Assembly: GCA_964016885.1 (NCBI GenBank)
Contig: OZ024742.1
Span: 15,324,507 to 15,388,506, forward strand
Source of the DNA: Eledone cirrhosa
Lineage: Eukaryota > Mollusca > Cephalopoda > Octopoda > Eledonidae
DNA: 64,000 nucleotides
Direction: 5' to 3'
Position numbers and translations under genes: made by a program. Of the stretch, positions 1 to 8,950 are shown one piece after another. The notes beneath the pieces were generated by a model. That model saw nothing but the letters and a program-made list of their open reading frames with translations, did not search any database and was not told the DNA's origin. The number at the start of each line of letters is the position of its first letter. The first letter of the stretch is position 1.

Positions 1-960
1 TAGAAAAAAACGTAAACACTACACAGTTTTAGTAAAAAATTTAAAATCAAGAAATATATGTATTAGAAGGTAGATATATGAAATTATTATGTTAAATAAT
101 AAAAAATATTATTTTTATAAATACCCATCGTTGATTAAGTCTATGAAAAATCATTGGTCAGTCTGATGTCGATCGGATAGGTCGTACCCCAAAAATTTAT
201 ACTTATTTATCGTTAAAAAAGTGCGACCTATACGCGAGTATATATGGTATATGGTACTCTGATATATGTGTAATTTAGAAAGTTTGATAAATAGTATTAT
301 TTTCTATGTGGGAACAGAATGATGTTCTTATTTTTTTCTGTATGTTTTTTATTTTATTTTATTGGAATAATTTAATCATTGACCGAACATTGATTATCGA
401 GATACCAATATAATGTGCATCTCTTTTTAGAGACATTCATGCAATATTGTTACATATGCACTTAATATTATTGACACCATTCTAGCTTCAATATTCAACT
501 GGCAGCCTTCCTCTCATTTTATTGAGTTGTGTAGTTATATATGATGAACAACAAATACTAATGTCCCCTCCTTTCCTTATTAGTTTATTAAAAGAAAACT
601 GTGGCACAAATGTTTAGCTGAAGCATTTGCTGCTACAGCTAGGATGTAACCTTTTCAGGACCAGTATTCAACTTCCTTTTGATATCAAACAACTTGGGAC
701 TTCATCTGATTCAATGATACAAAACTATTTATTTTAAAGTATTTATATTTATCTAAAACCTTCCATCATAAATTTCATGAGAATTTGTTTAATATACTTT
801 CCAAATATCATCTTAATAAGAAAGTTAGTTAGGTTAACAAAATCTCACCAAATTGTTGACGACCATTTAGTGACAGCTATAATGAAAATTATATATATAT
901 AATAATAATATGGAAAACGAAGAATCAGTGATGCATCGGAATACAGTTTATTACGTATCA
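1..960. other. AT-rich non-coding flank
   Basis: I find no gene here. The sequence is AT-rich with stops in all frames. About 120-260 resembles the end of a dispersed repeat: it contains GCGACCTATACGCGAGTA, and the short inverted pair ATAGGTCG / CGACCTAT is separated by about 40 bp. About 690-850 resembles a second copy near 7,990-8,110 (shared words such as GTTTATATTTATCTAAAA with mismatches, and AATAAGAAAGTT / AATGAGAAAGTT), so it is probably another dispersed repeat. The repeat identities are recognition by eye, not a search. Confidence 0.5.
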
Positions 961-979
961 CAATTGTTTCTCCGGCGAA

Positions 980-1110
980 CAGCTTGAGGTGCGATCTGTT
1001 TGTGGATCGAACCTGACTCTGGATTCACAAGTTCCTTAGACGTCTAGTGATTTTGAAGCAAATCCTCTTTCTATATAAGTAGAGTGCTCAACTGGCATAC
1101 TGCCTATGGA
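980..1110 (-). mobile_element. Possible tRNA-derived SINE head, degraded
   Basis: Read on the minus strand, this stretch contains GGTTCGATCC, a good match to the RNA polymerase III B box. About 50 bp before it is a run resembling a tRNA anticodon arm (TTGCTTCAAAATCACTAGAC). The A box is poor. A similar minus-strand layout is present near 10,090-10,190, which also pairs a TTGCTTCA-type word with GGTTCGATCC. I infer a worn SINE; no product is expected. Confidence 0.35.
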
Positions 1111-1140
1111 TGCATCTTAGCAACCTACTACAAATATATT

Positions 1141-1470
1141 CATTTCATTTCATTTTACGTCCACTTTTCCCTGCTTGCAAGGGTGGGACGGGAACTGATT
1201 CTGGCTTGATTTCTACAGCTGGATGCCCTTCCTAACACCAACCTCATTTACAGTGAGTGCTGGGTGCTTTTTTGCTGTGGCACCTCCACGACCACTTTGC
1301 AGTGGAATGATAGGGACCCCAGTCATCTCATTTCTACAGCTGAGTAAACTGGAGCAATGTGAAATAAAGTGTCTTGCTCAAGGAAACAACACATCACCCG
1401 GTCTGAGAATTGAACTCACAACCTTTCGATTGCAAGGCCAATGCTCTAACCACTAAGCCAGCCATGTGCC
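1141..1470 (-). mobile_element. tRNA-derived SINE, near full length
   Basis: On the minus strand the element starts at about 1,470 with a tRNA-like head. It has an A-box-like TGGCTTAGTGGTTAGAGC, and about 40 bp later GAGTTCAATTCTC as a B-box-like element. The body includes the reverse of CTGGATGCCCTTCCTAACAC (1,219-1,238), and the element ends in a short (GAAAT)n-type tail at 1,141-1,155. Head, body and simple tail in this order are the hallmark of a SINE. A 77-residue open frame at 1,223-1,456 lies wholly inside it and is not a gene. Family assignment to cephalopod SINEs is by recognition only. Confidence 0.75.
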
Positions 1471-1471
1471 T

Positions 1472-1500
1472 CCATATATATATATATACATACACACACA
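1472..1500. repeat. (TA)n/(CA)n microsatellite
   Basis: A TA run passes into a CA run immediately beside the tRNA-like end of the SINE and directly before the element that begins at about 1,502. Confidence 0.85.
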
Positions 1501-1501
1501 C

Positions 1502-1726
1502 ACAAGGTGCCCCCCCCCCCCCCCAATGTATATACACTTTGATTACCTGAACAGGCAATATTTATTAGAATGCATAGCCTTTCCCAAAAATAAACTGATC
1601 CACAGACATAATTGTATGTAAACACCCAAAAATGTTTACATAATTTAAATAATGCATATAAAACAATTTATTTTAATGCATTTTTTAAAGGTTTTTTTCT
1701 GTATACATTTTTCTGGGACAGCCTGT
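1502..1726. mobile_element. MITE-like element with mariner-type ends (copy 1)
   Basis: The left end ACAAGGTG-(C)15-AATGTATA faces a right end ATACATTTTTCTGGGACAGCCTGT, roughly its inverted complement. Ends that read about ACAGGGTGTCCCAAAAAATG are typical of non-autonomous mariner-like elements. The internal 19-bp word GCAATATTTATTAGAATGC at 1,555-1,573 recurs in the element at 2,047-2,136, which ties the two together. No transposase reading frame is present. The left end carries 15 C residues (1,510-1,524) where copy 2 has a few C residues followed by A residues. Confidence 0.55.
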
Positions 1727-1906
1727 ATATGTATAGTTGGTGTGTGAAATAGAGAGAGATTAATAGTTTATTAAAGCTGACTCTGTAACTCTGGAGATTC
1801 CCTTGCGTACTATAGGTTCCTCCTTAATCTTTAATATGGTATTGAGTACTCATTCTTATATTCATCAATACTAATGTGTGCATATACATATATACACACA
1901 CACACT

Positions 1907-1908
<2 letters not shown>

Positions 1909-1950
<42 letters not shown>
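1909..1950. repeat. (TA)n microsatellite
   Basis: About 21 uninterrupted TA units follow a short CA tract. Confidence 0.95.
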
Positions 1951-1954
<4 letters not shown>

Positions 1955-2046
1955 CATATATCAATTCCCTATACTTTTTTGCTAAATATCTAGCTATCTG
2001 TTTGCCTTTCTATATATATATAAATAAATAGATTATATATATATAC

Positions 2047-2136
2047 ACAGGATGTACCAAAAAAATGTATTATCTGTGTGTGCAATATTTATTAGAATGC
2101 TGTTGAAGTGTCTATACATTTTTTGGGACACCCTGT
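2047..2136. mobile_element. MITE-like element with mariner-type ends (copy 2, short)
   Basis: The left end ACAGGATGTACCAAAAAAAT is the imperfect inverted complement of the right end ATTTTTTGGGACACCCTGT. The element is only about 90 bp and shares the 19-bp internal word at 2,082-2,100 with the longer element at 1,502-1,726, so it looks like an internal-deletion relative. It sits in a TA-rich context, as expected for mariner-type insertion at TA. Confidence 0.6.
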
Positions 2137-2139
2137 ATA

Positions 2140-3018
2140 CATATATAAATACTCTATGGAAAGGTACATCAGATATTGAAAAGTAAAAACATACACATCA
2201 CACTTAATTAATCGTTTGACACCAAAGAAATGAAAGTGTCTATTGATTTTTTTACATAATCAAACTATATTGGCTTGTTAAACTGTGAAATATGACTTTT
2301 AACTTATGTATATTGTTTCCTTCCATTAGTATAGAGTTTAGATTAATTTCTTACCAACCATTCACTTTGTTGTAACCTACACAAAACTAGTATTATCATT
2401 GATTTAACTCTTAACATCCTGTAATGATTTTAACATTAAAAACTGTAAAAACAGGTTTTTAATTCAAATGTTTATCGTATCATTATTAGCAGACAGATTG
2501 TGAAACTAAGCTGTGTTGGTGTAAAAACTTTAGTTTTCAATGTGATGCAGTCATATTGCTGTATTTCTCAGTAATGTCTTGCTATTGTGATTTTATGCAG
2601 TACATCATGTCAAGAGTTAAAAACAAGCAAACAAAATTTTTGAAAAATTCATTTGACTGTTTCATGTTTGCCTTCTTTATACTTAGCCTTTTTATCTGCA
2701 TTCTTTAATTTTTCCTTTTTTTTTCATTTTTCTTTGTTGTTATTCACATCTTATTTTGATATTTAGATTCCACTCCAACTAAAAACATTCATTTTATGAT
2801 TTATACATTTTATTTCTTTAAAACAAAACAACAAAACGTTTTGATTTCTAAGATTATAAAACAAAACACACTTCTTCCAAAAATTATTTCATTTAATTAT
2901 TTAGAGATAAAACACATTGTCATTTTCTATAAGAGTTTTTTAAATAATTCTTTTACTCTTTTACACATCAAAAGTGTTCAAATATAAATTAAAATCTCAT
3001 TATTACATAACAGATAAC
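2140..3018. other. AT-rich filler, no gene seen
   Basis: I see only AT- and T-rich sequence with frequent stops. The 63-residue open frame at 2,796-2,987 is made mostly of K, N, I, F, L and Y, the composition expected of random AT-rich DNA, so I do not call it. Confidence 0.6.
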
Positions 3019-3235
3019 AGGTGGTGGGTTGGCAGTAATTGGTTGAGTGTCGGACATGCTTTGTAGTATGGAGTTACGGCCCTTTACGTTCTGTGCTCAT
3101 ATCCCGTTGAGCTTATAGCTTTGCCTTTCATCCTTACGGGGATTGATAAAATAAAGTAAAGTACCAGTAACACACTGGGGTTGGTTTATTCACCTTTTCC
3201 CTTCCTTTCAAAAGTGGAAACAATTATTATCTAGC
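3019..3235 (+). mobile_element. tRNA-derived SINE, octopus OR2/OK-like
   Basis: The head contains an A-box-like TTGGCAGTAATTGG and a B-box-like stretch around GTTCTGTGCTCATATCCCG. These are followed by the characteristic body words TTTGCCTTTCATCC, GGGGATTGATAAAATAAAG, ACCAGTAACACACTGGGGTT and a decayed 3' end. This is the most complete of several copies in the flank. The order tRNA-like head then conserved body is seen directly; the family name is from memory of octopus SINEs. Confidence 0.75.
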
Positions 3236-3344
3236 AGATAATATTAAATTTTATTAAATTTAAAGTTAGTTATTTCACTCAACCCCTCATATTTCTTGAT
3301 TTCTTTAATAATTAAAACACAAAGGTTACTTTTGTTCGAAATAT

Positions 3345-3635
3345 CACCACAAAAGGGTTAGAAATTCTTATTTACAAATATGGTCACAAAAGGGTTAGAT
3401 ATTCTTATTTCTAAATATGGTCACAAAAAGGTTAGATATTATTTCCAAATATGAAGAGTTAGATGTATGTTTTTATTACTAAATATAGTCATAAAAGAGT
3501 TAGATGTATGTTTTTATTATTAAATATGGTCACAAAAGGGTTAGATATTCTTATTTCCAAATATGGTCAAAAAGAGTTAGATGTATGTTTTTATTACCAA
3601 ATATGGTCACAAAAGAGTTAGATGTATGTTTTTAT
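3345..3635. repeat. Degenerate minisatellite, about 40-bp unit
   Basis: Seven or eight imperfect units each contain AAATATGGTCACAAAAGGGTTAG or a variant, followed by a T/A-rich arm (ATATTCTTATTTC or ATGTATGTTTTTATTA). Two arm types are intermixed, so the array is a mix of subtypes. The GGGTTAG word is once per unit and is not a telomere tract. Confidence 0.75.
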
Positions 3636-3763
3636 TTTGATATTATTTATTTTGAGAACAATACCTTAACATAAATATGAGCAGTTCGTTACGGCCGGTT
3701 TGAACAGAAAGAAGTGAGAGAATTCTGACTGGTTATGACTGGTTTAAATGTTAAAGGGTTAAT
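3635..3763. repeat. Dispersed repeat (copy 1)
   Basis: This stretch is closely similar to 8,577-8,706. Shared words include TATTATTTATTTTGAGAACA, GGTTTGAACAGAAAGA and GAGAGAATTCTG. It directly follows the 40-bp minisatellite. The ending GTTTAAATGTTAAAGGGTTA resembles a very common octopus interspersed repeat. Confidence 0.7.
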
Positions 3764-4054
3764 GAAAGAATCTTATACAATCTAATAATGTTTAGGGCCA
3801 ATCAGTTTTTATTTTACTCAGTCTGTGTTGTATAATGGTGTCTTTGATACAGTTGTATTGAAGCCCTACATGAGTTTTGGTGGAGCTGTTTGTAATAGAT
3901 TAACACCCCTACCCCATCACCTGCAACTGTCCTTAGTTCTATGATACAAAGAAAAGTCTTACTTTGTCATTTTATAGGTTATTCTGAACAAAATTACCAA
4001 TGTCCATTATCACATGAAGAAAAATTTTAAACACAAATGAATAAACATTGATGT

Positions 4055-4241
4055 CTCTTTACTGACCACTAGCCACTGGTCTCTACTGACCACTAACCAC
4101 TGGTCTCTACAGACCACTAGCCACTGGTCTCTACTGACCACTAGCCACTGGTCTCTGTTGACCACTAGCCACTGGTCTCTGCTGACCACTAGCCACTGGT
4201 CTCTGTTGACCACTGGTCTCTGCTGACCACTAGCCACTGGT
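4055..4241. repeat. 24-bp minisatellite
   Basis: About eight tandem units, each ending in GACCACTAGCCACTGGT, run from 4,055 to 4,241. Variation sits at the CTCTACTG / CTCTGTTG / CTCTGCTG positions. One unit (4,201-4,217) lacks 7 bp. Because 24 is a multiple of three, the minus strand gives an open frame with an 8-residue repeat (WLVVSRDQ), but this follows from the array and is not evidence of a gene. The unit shares CCACTAG and CCACT with the large satellite at 11,000. Confidence 0.95.
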
Positions 4242-4917
4242 CTCTTTCCTTGGAGGTATTTTTACCCAACATTGACAGTATTTGGCTGTTTTAACAGTTA
4301 TTCCTGCGTTGAGTTTTTTTCATATTTCTATGAATTTCAACACAAATATTTAAAAGTCATTCTCTCATTATCTCCCTTTTTCCAAGCTATCTACAAGGTG
4401 TTGGTTAATGCTTGAAGCTTATCATTTTCTAAACCCTTTATCTTAATTTATTCAAATTTGCTTAGCTTTCTACTGCTAAAAAAAAAAATAAAAAAAAATA
4501 AAATAAAATACTGTTTACATGTAAATATAAAACTATAAATTATATCTACTAATTTTATTCTTATAGGTATGTGGCAGGGTAAGTGGCTCTTTGAAATGTT
4601 TTTACTATTACTATTATTATCATTATTATTATTATTACACAATATGGGCAATATTTGCTGTTGGCCTGGTTTTTAAGATATGCATTATTTAATAACAATT
4701 TGAAGATGTAATTTAAAAAAAAATTAAAATCCTTTCTTTACTCATGCACCTGAAGTGGAAACTTTTATTAGGAGCACCTCCGATTAAGAACTTTTCAATA
4801 TTCATAGGAAGCTCAGCTCTTTGTCTATGAACTGTACATTTCAGTTTGAAGGCTGAAGCTGATTCTAGATAACTAAATGAATTATGAAAGAAAAATGTAA
4901 TGCAGTTTCCCTTAGAA

Positions 4918-4918
<1 letters not shown>
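4242..4918. other. AT-rich filler with simple repeats
   Basis: No gene is seen. The stretch holds an A-rich tract at about 4,478-4,509 and an (ATT)n-like tract at about 4,604-4,636. The minus-strand open frame at 4,448-4,651 is poly-N/poly-F translation of these tracts. Confidence 0.6.

Positions 4919-4953
<35 letters not shown>
4919..4953. repeat. (TA)n microsatellite
   Basis: About 17 TA units end in TGTGTGTG, just left of an inverted-repeat element. Confidence 0.95.
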
Positions 4954-4960
<7 letters not shown>

Positions 4961-4961
4961 A

Positions 4962-5259
4962 AAAAAGGAAAAGAATGACTTCACTAGTAGTTGGTATTCT
5001 ATAACAATTTAATTCTATAATTTTACAATTTTGCTATGTATATCTAATAAATCCATCTAATAAAACTTTGGTGGAAAGATTTTTTTAAAACCTGGTTAAG
5101 TTTCTGGAGAACTTCGCATTCATTGGTGGCGATTGTCAAACTGAAGGATTTAAAAAAAACTTTTCACTGAAAGGACTTACTAGTTCTACAGAGCAAAATT
5201 ATAAAATTAAATTGTAATAGAATACCAACTACAAGTAAAGTCATTCGTTTCCTTTTTTT
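4962..5259. mobile_element. MITE-like element with long imperfect inverted ends
   Basis: The arm at 4,962-5,035 contains GGAAAAGAATGACTTCACTA and TAGTTGGTATTCTATAACAA. It is the imperfect inverted complement of 5,192-5,259, which contains TAGAATACCAACTACAAG and AAAGTCATTCGTTTCC. The spacer of about 155 bp has no reading frame. TA-rich tracts flank both sides. The long arms and small size suggest a foldback or MITE element; the superfamily is not clear. Confidence 0.6.
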
Positions 5260-5577
5260 AAATATATATATAATGACCAATTCATTATATCATTTTGATT
5301 AACAGCAATTTTTTTTCACTGTGCAACTCCAGATTCTTAGCTTAGCAAAAAATTAAGAAGTAATGTTAAATCACTGCTGTATATACATACATATATAATA
5401 TAATATAATATAATATTTCAGCTCTCTTCCCGATTGAGCACTGTTTTACTTTTTCCTTTTTCACACCTATGGATATTGCTATATATATATATTTATATAG
5501 TTAGTTGCCATTCTTATATGAACAGCTTTGAATCACCTGCTTCACAGGTTTTTATACAATAGCTTCTCACAGATACC

Positions 5578-5580
<3 letters not shown>
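5260..5580. other. AT-rich filler
   Basis: No gene is seen. Short TA and TAATA tracts (about 5,390-5,416) are present. Confidence 0.55.

Positions 5581-5645
<65 letters not shown>
5581..5645. repeat. (TA)n microsatellite
   Basis: About 32 TA units abut the left end of the inverted-repeat element at 5,643. The poly-(YI) stretch of the open frame 5,528-5,818 comes from this tract. Confidence 0.95.
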
Positions 5646-5647
<2 letters not shown>

Positions 5648-5835
5648 AAAGAGTCAAAGTCAGTGTTGCAGCATATGTACAAACTTTATTTGCATATTAC
5701 ATTTGTTTCAATATTGATCAGTTCAGGGTACAATCAAGGTGATGGGGTTCCGACTTTTTTCCACATCTCATCAGATATGCGAGCTTATATATATTTAGCA
5801 CATATGCTGCAACACTGACTTTGACTCTTTTAAAT
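5643..5835. mobile_element. MITE-like element with perfect 36-bp inverted repeats
   Basis: Positions 5,643-5,678 and 5,800-5,835 are exact reverse complements over 36 bp; the left arm starts ATTTAAAAGAGTCAAAGTCA. The 121-bp spacer has no credible frame. Perfect arms imply recent insertion or good conservation. The left flank is a (TA)n tract, so a TA target duplication cannot be told apart from the flank. Confidence 0.75.
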
Positions 5836-6180
5836 CTATTTACACTCTGCACACTACAGCTATAACACAGGGATACAACCCAGACAAAACTTGATGGCAT
5901 CTATCTTCCCCATTAGATGGCTATAAAGGTTTGGTTGTGTAAGATGAGTTTGGGAGAATAGGTGGTTCGTGTATGATTTGATGAATTCGGAGCATTAGTA
6001 TGGTTTTTTTGGCAAGAGTCGTGGCTACAGGCTGGCGTTTGGTTTTGGGTATTTGCTGAGGGTGAGTAGACTGATTGGTCTTGTTTATGTGTATATATAT
6101 ATATACACACACACACATGGATGAAACTGAAATGAAAGACATAGGATGTGGAGAAGATAGTCAATTAAATATCTCACATG
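5836..6180. other. Unassigned non-coding stretch
   Basis: GC content is a little higher than in the neighbouring filler, and a short TA/CA tract lies at about 6,091-6,117. Short overlapping open frames exist on both strands but are not supported by codon pattern or family resemblance. It may be part of a larger dispersed repeat. Confidence 0.4.
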
Positions 6181-6205
6181 TCAGGTGTTGGCTTGGGTCC
6201 ATTGA

Positions 6206-6208
<3 letters not shown>

Positions 6209-6266
<58 letters not shown>
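6209..6266. repeat. (TA)n microsatellite
   Basis: About 29 TA units. Confidence 0.95.
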
Positions 6267-6269
<3 letters not shown>

Positions 6270-6290
6270 TTGTCTTATGTCTTGGGCAAC

Positions 6291-6418
6291 CCGTCTAACC
6301 CATGGACGTTAAACGGTGATGGTGACGATAGTGATATATATGTATATATATATATATCATCATCATCATCATCATCATCGTTTAACATCCATCTTCCACA
6401 CTAGCATGGGTTAGACGG
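6291..6418. repeat. Head-to-head inverted copies of a CAT-tract repeat end
   Basis: The left arm 6,291-6,334 reads CCGTCTAACCCATGGACGTT and then GATGGTGACGATAG. The right arm 6,358-6,418 reads (CAT)n, CGTTTAACATCC, then CATGGGTTAGACGG. They are inverted imperfect complements around a short TA-rich loop. The right arm carries about 15 bp absent from the left. Confidence 0.75.
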
Positions 6419-6617
6419 GAGTTGTCCCAATTTGAGGCAAGGTTGGTCGGGTGGCCGTGTCTCGCTCATATAGGACTATCTGGCAGGTCTTCTATGGCTG
6501 GATGCCCTTCCTAACACCAACCACATTTACAGTGTGGACTGGGAACTTTTTACCGTGTTACCTACACGGCCACATTACAGCGTGGACTGTGTTTTTTTGT
6601 CGTGACACCTACACGAT
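6358..6617 (+). mobile_element. Cephalopod interspersed repeat with CAT tract
   Basis: The stretch begins with (CAT)n and CGTTTAACATCCATCTTCC, continues through GGTCGGGTGGCCGTGTCTC and CTGGATGCCCTTCCTAACAC, and ends near GACACCTACACGATATA. I recognise it as an abundant octopus interspersed repeat, but I cannot name its class with certainty. It shares a module of about 35 bp (6,498-6,533) with the SINE at 1,141-1,470. Confidence 0.7.
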
Positions 6618-6925
6618 ATATAAATAAAATATTATCTGAGTTTAATGACATTTCTGCTACATCCTATATTGCCACACTTTTTACACTTAGAACATTTTAA
6701 TATACACTGCTAATTAAATATTTTTAAACATTTCTAAATAAACATGCTACCTCTGCTTTAATGAAATTTAATGAATATTAGATTTTTTTAAATTAACACT
6801 ATTTTTTTCTTGATAGTTGTCAGTATACCACCATTATGGCATAATCTATTGCTTCTATCCACTATGTAGTAGATCTGCACAGATTAACAATCTTTATTAA
6901 TACATTTCTTAATGGTTTACACTAA
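6618..6925. other. AT-rich filler, no gene seen
   Basis: This is non-coding AT-rich sequence between two repeats, with no recognisable structure. Confidence 0.5.
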
Positions 6926-6930
6926 AATTG

Positions 6931-7062
6931 CACCAAGGTCAACTTTGCCTTTCATCCCTCTGGAGTTGATAAAGTACCAGTAATGCATTGGGGTAGATTT
7001 AATCCTCTCACTCAACTCAAAATTGTTGACCGTGTGCCTAAATCAGAAACCATTAATATTAC
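6931..7062 (+). mobile_element. SINE, 5'-truncated OR2/OK-like
   Basis: The body words CAACTTTGCCTTTCATCC, GAGTTGATAAAGTACCAGTA and GCATTGGGGTAGATTTAATC are present, followed by GTGTGCCTAAATCAGAAACC. The tRNA-like head is missing. Confidence 0.7.
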
Positions 7063-7083
7063 TATTGTTGTTGTTATTATTGT

Positions 7084-7172
7084 TAGAGGATTGTAAAGAA
7101 TGTATTGCTGTATTTTGTTTAAGCTTTTTGCCCTCTAACTTCAAATCCCACTGAGATAACCTTTGCCTACAG
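7084..7172 (+). mobile_element. SINE 5' fragment, OR2/OK-like
   Basis: The fragment runs from TAGAGGATTG through CTTCAAATCCCACTGAGATA to CCTTTGCCT. It matches, with mismatches, the head half of the copies at 3,019 and 9,466. It lies directly after a 5'-truncated copy, so the two may be pieces of separate insertions. Confidence 0.55.
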
Positions 7173-7349
7173 TAGAATAATTGCCATTATTTTTAGGGCA
7201 GTACATATGAGAATAGGTTGTGAGCTAAACAATGTTTTGCAGTATTTACTGCAAGGTAACTGTAAGTTCTTGTATTCTAGGTTTATATCAGGTCTAACAC
7301 TTTTCATCATTCCAATGTCAATAAAATTTGAAGCCTTGGTCCTATATTA

Positions 7350-7594
7350 GGCACATGGCTTAGTGGTTAGGGATTTGGACTTACTATTGTAATGTCATGG
7401 GTTCGAATCTTGGCCCAGGTTGTATGTTGTGTTCATTTCATGTTGCCATCCACTCAACTGAAATTGAGTACCAACATTAGCTGGTAGTTAACTCAGTGAT
7501 GGACTGGCATCCTGTCCAGGGGGTGTCTTCTACTCTCAATCATTTAACACCCATGAAACTGGGATAAGCCTGGTGAGCCTCCAGGTTAGGTACA
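7350..7594 (+). mobile_element. tRNA-derived SINE of a second family
   Basis: The head GGCACATGGCTTAGTGGTTA (A box) is followed about 40 bp later by GGGTTCGAATC (a near-perfect B box). The body includes GATGGACTGGCATCCTGTCC and ends GGGATAAGCCTGGTGAGCC. The 3' part recalls the conserved tail of V-SINE-type elements (GACTGGC..CTGTCCAGG, GGGATAGGCTCC), which I offer as a tentative link. It is a different family from the OR2/OK-like copies, but its head resembles that of the SINE at 1,141-1,470. Confidence 0.7.
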
Positions 7595-7651
7595 GATTTT
7601 AACTGTTTTTAAACTCCTATATTATAAAACATTGATTATTGTGTTTATAAA

Positions 7652-7775
7652 TGGTAGAACTAGTAGAATGCTAGACAAAATGTTATGAAGACAGTTATGT
7701 CCCCTTTAGTTCTGAGTTCACTTCCTGTTAAGGTCAACTTTGTCTTTCATCCTTGTGGAGTCAAAGACTCAATCA
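7652..7775 (+). mobile_element. SINE 5' part, OR2/OK-like
   Basis: GTAGAACTAGTAGAATGCTA is followed by CAGTTATGTCCCCTTTAG, a B-box-like TTCTGAGTTCACTTCC, then GTCAACTTTGTCTTTCATCC. The 3' part is lost. Confidence 0.6.
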
Positions 7776-8576
7776 AGTAGTGAAGTTGTCTTATACACTT
7801 TTCAAAAGTTTTTGTCTTATAATTACCATGGTTGTTTTACCATATTATTTGCCTAATTTGTTATTATTTTCAAAAGGTTATATCATAAAGCTTAAATCGG
7901 TATATATTTGTATTAATTTAAAATTGGACCATTCTTATTTATCAATATTTATTTTTTAAATCTTTTGATACCAAACTGCCTGAAACTGCCCCTGGTTCTA
8001 TGATATAAAACTGTTTATTTGAAAGTGTTTATATTTATCTAAAAACTGTCCACATAATTTAATTTAAGCAACTTTAAGTTATGTTTCAAACCAGTTTAAT
8101 AATGAGAAAGTTGGATATATTAATAAATCCTTCTAAATTCTTGATTAATTTCAAAATGATTTGCAAAACTTAGGCAATGTCTTTCATTAGAAATATAGCA
8201 ATTACAGGTTTGTAACTGAATCTATACTTGGTAATAATTCTTCTAAATATTATGGTTTGCTAATGATTAAAATACCATTTGTTATTAGACTATGATTTAA
8301 AGTATTTTTATGAAATTATCCTCATCAGATTGCATCCATGCCATGCTTAACATAAATTTTACATTAAACTTGTCATTAGAAATATGGTAAGAAAGGGGTT
8401 AAGAATGTAATGAAATATAATATAGTGAAACCATGTCATCCAGCACTCTATGGACTCGGTCATTTATATTAGGAATAAGAAATGGGAAAGCTGAAACATT
8501 ACTCTATATTTATTATTATATTTTTGTGGTAAAGGCTTTACCTTATAATTATCTCACATAATATCAAATCTATAAG
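7776..8576. other. AT-rich dispersed-repeat sequence
   Basis: No gene is seen. About 7,990-8,110 is a diverged relative of about 690-850. About 8,297-8,370 is repeated at 8,703-8,761 (shared AAAGTATTTTTATGAAATTA and CAGATTG.ATCCAT). The 68-residue frame at 7,753-7,959 starts in a SINE and runs into AT-rich sequence, so I do not call it a gene. Confidence 0.5.
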
Positions 8577-8706
8577 ATTTTGATATTATTTATTTTGAGA
8601 ACAATATCTTAACATCAATATGAGCAGCTGGTTATGGCTGGTTTGAACAGAAAGAGGTGAGAGAATTCTGGCTGGATACAATTGGTTTAAATGCTAAAAG
8701 GTTAAA
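8577..8706. repeat. Dispersed repeat (copy 2)
   Basis: This is the relative of 3,635-3,763 in the same orientation, with substitutions spread along its length and no obvious large gap. It is followed by a second, shorter copy of the segment at 8,297-8,370. Confidence 0.7.
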
Positions 8707-8882
8707 GTATTTTTATGAAATTATCCATATCAGATTGTATCCATAAATTTTATATTAAACTTTATTGAGTTTATTATATGAATTATATCCCATCTTGTAT
8801 TGAGTTCTTATTTCATGGGAACTTGTTAAATAACAATATAGAATGATTGCATTTACATATAAAAAAGTAACCCATTAGAACA

Positions 8883-8950
8883 CATACACACACATGTGTG
8901 TGTGTGTGTGTATATATGTATGTATATATATATATATGCGTGTATGTATA
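8883..8950. repeat. (CA)/(TG)/(TA) compound microsatellite
   Basis: ACACACATGTGTGTG forms a small palindromic start, followed by TG and TA runs. Confidence 0.9.

Noticed and set aside
1223..1456. 77-residue frame on the + strand
   Set aside because: It lies wholly inside a SINE inserted on the other strand.
1390..1470. Functional tRNA gene on the minus strand (also at 7,350 and 10,120)
   Set aside because: A and B boxes are present, but I cannot fold a standard anticodon arm and acceptor stem, and each is joined to SINE body sequence.
3345..3635. Interstitial telomere repeats (GGGTTAG words)
   Set aside because: The word occurs once per roughly 40-bp unit and never in consecutive TTAGGG copies.
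4010..4237. Minus-strand 75-residue frame with a repeated WLVVSRDQ motif
   Set aside because: It is the translation of the 24-bp minisatellite, whose length happens to be a multiple of three.
5528..6404. Several frames with poly-(YI) stretches
   Set aside because: They are produced by (TA)n tracts and inverted-repeat elements.
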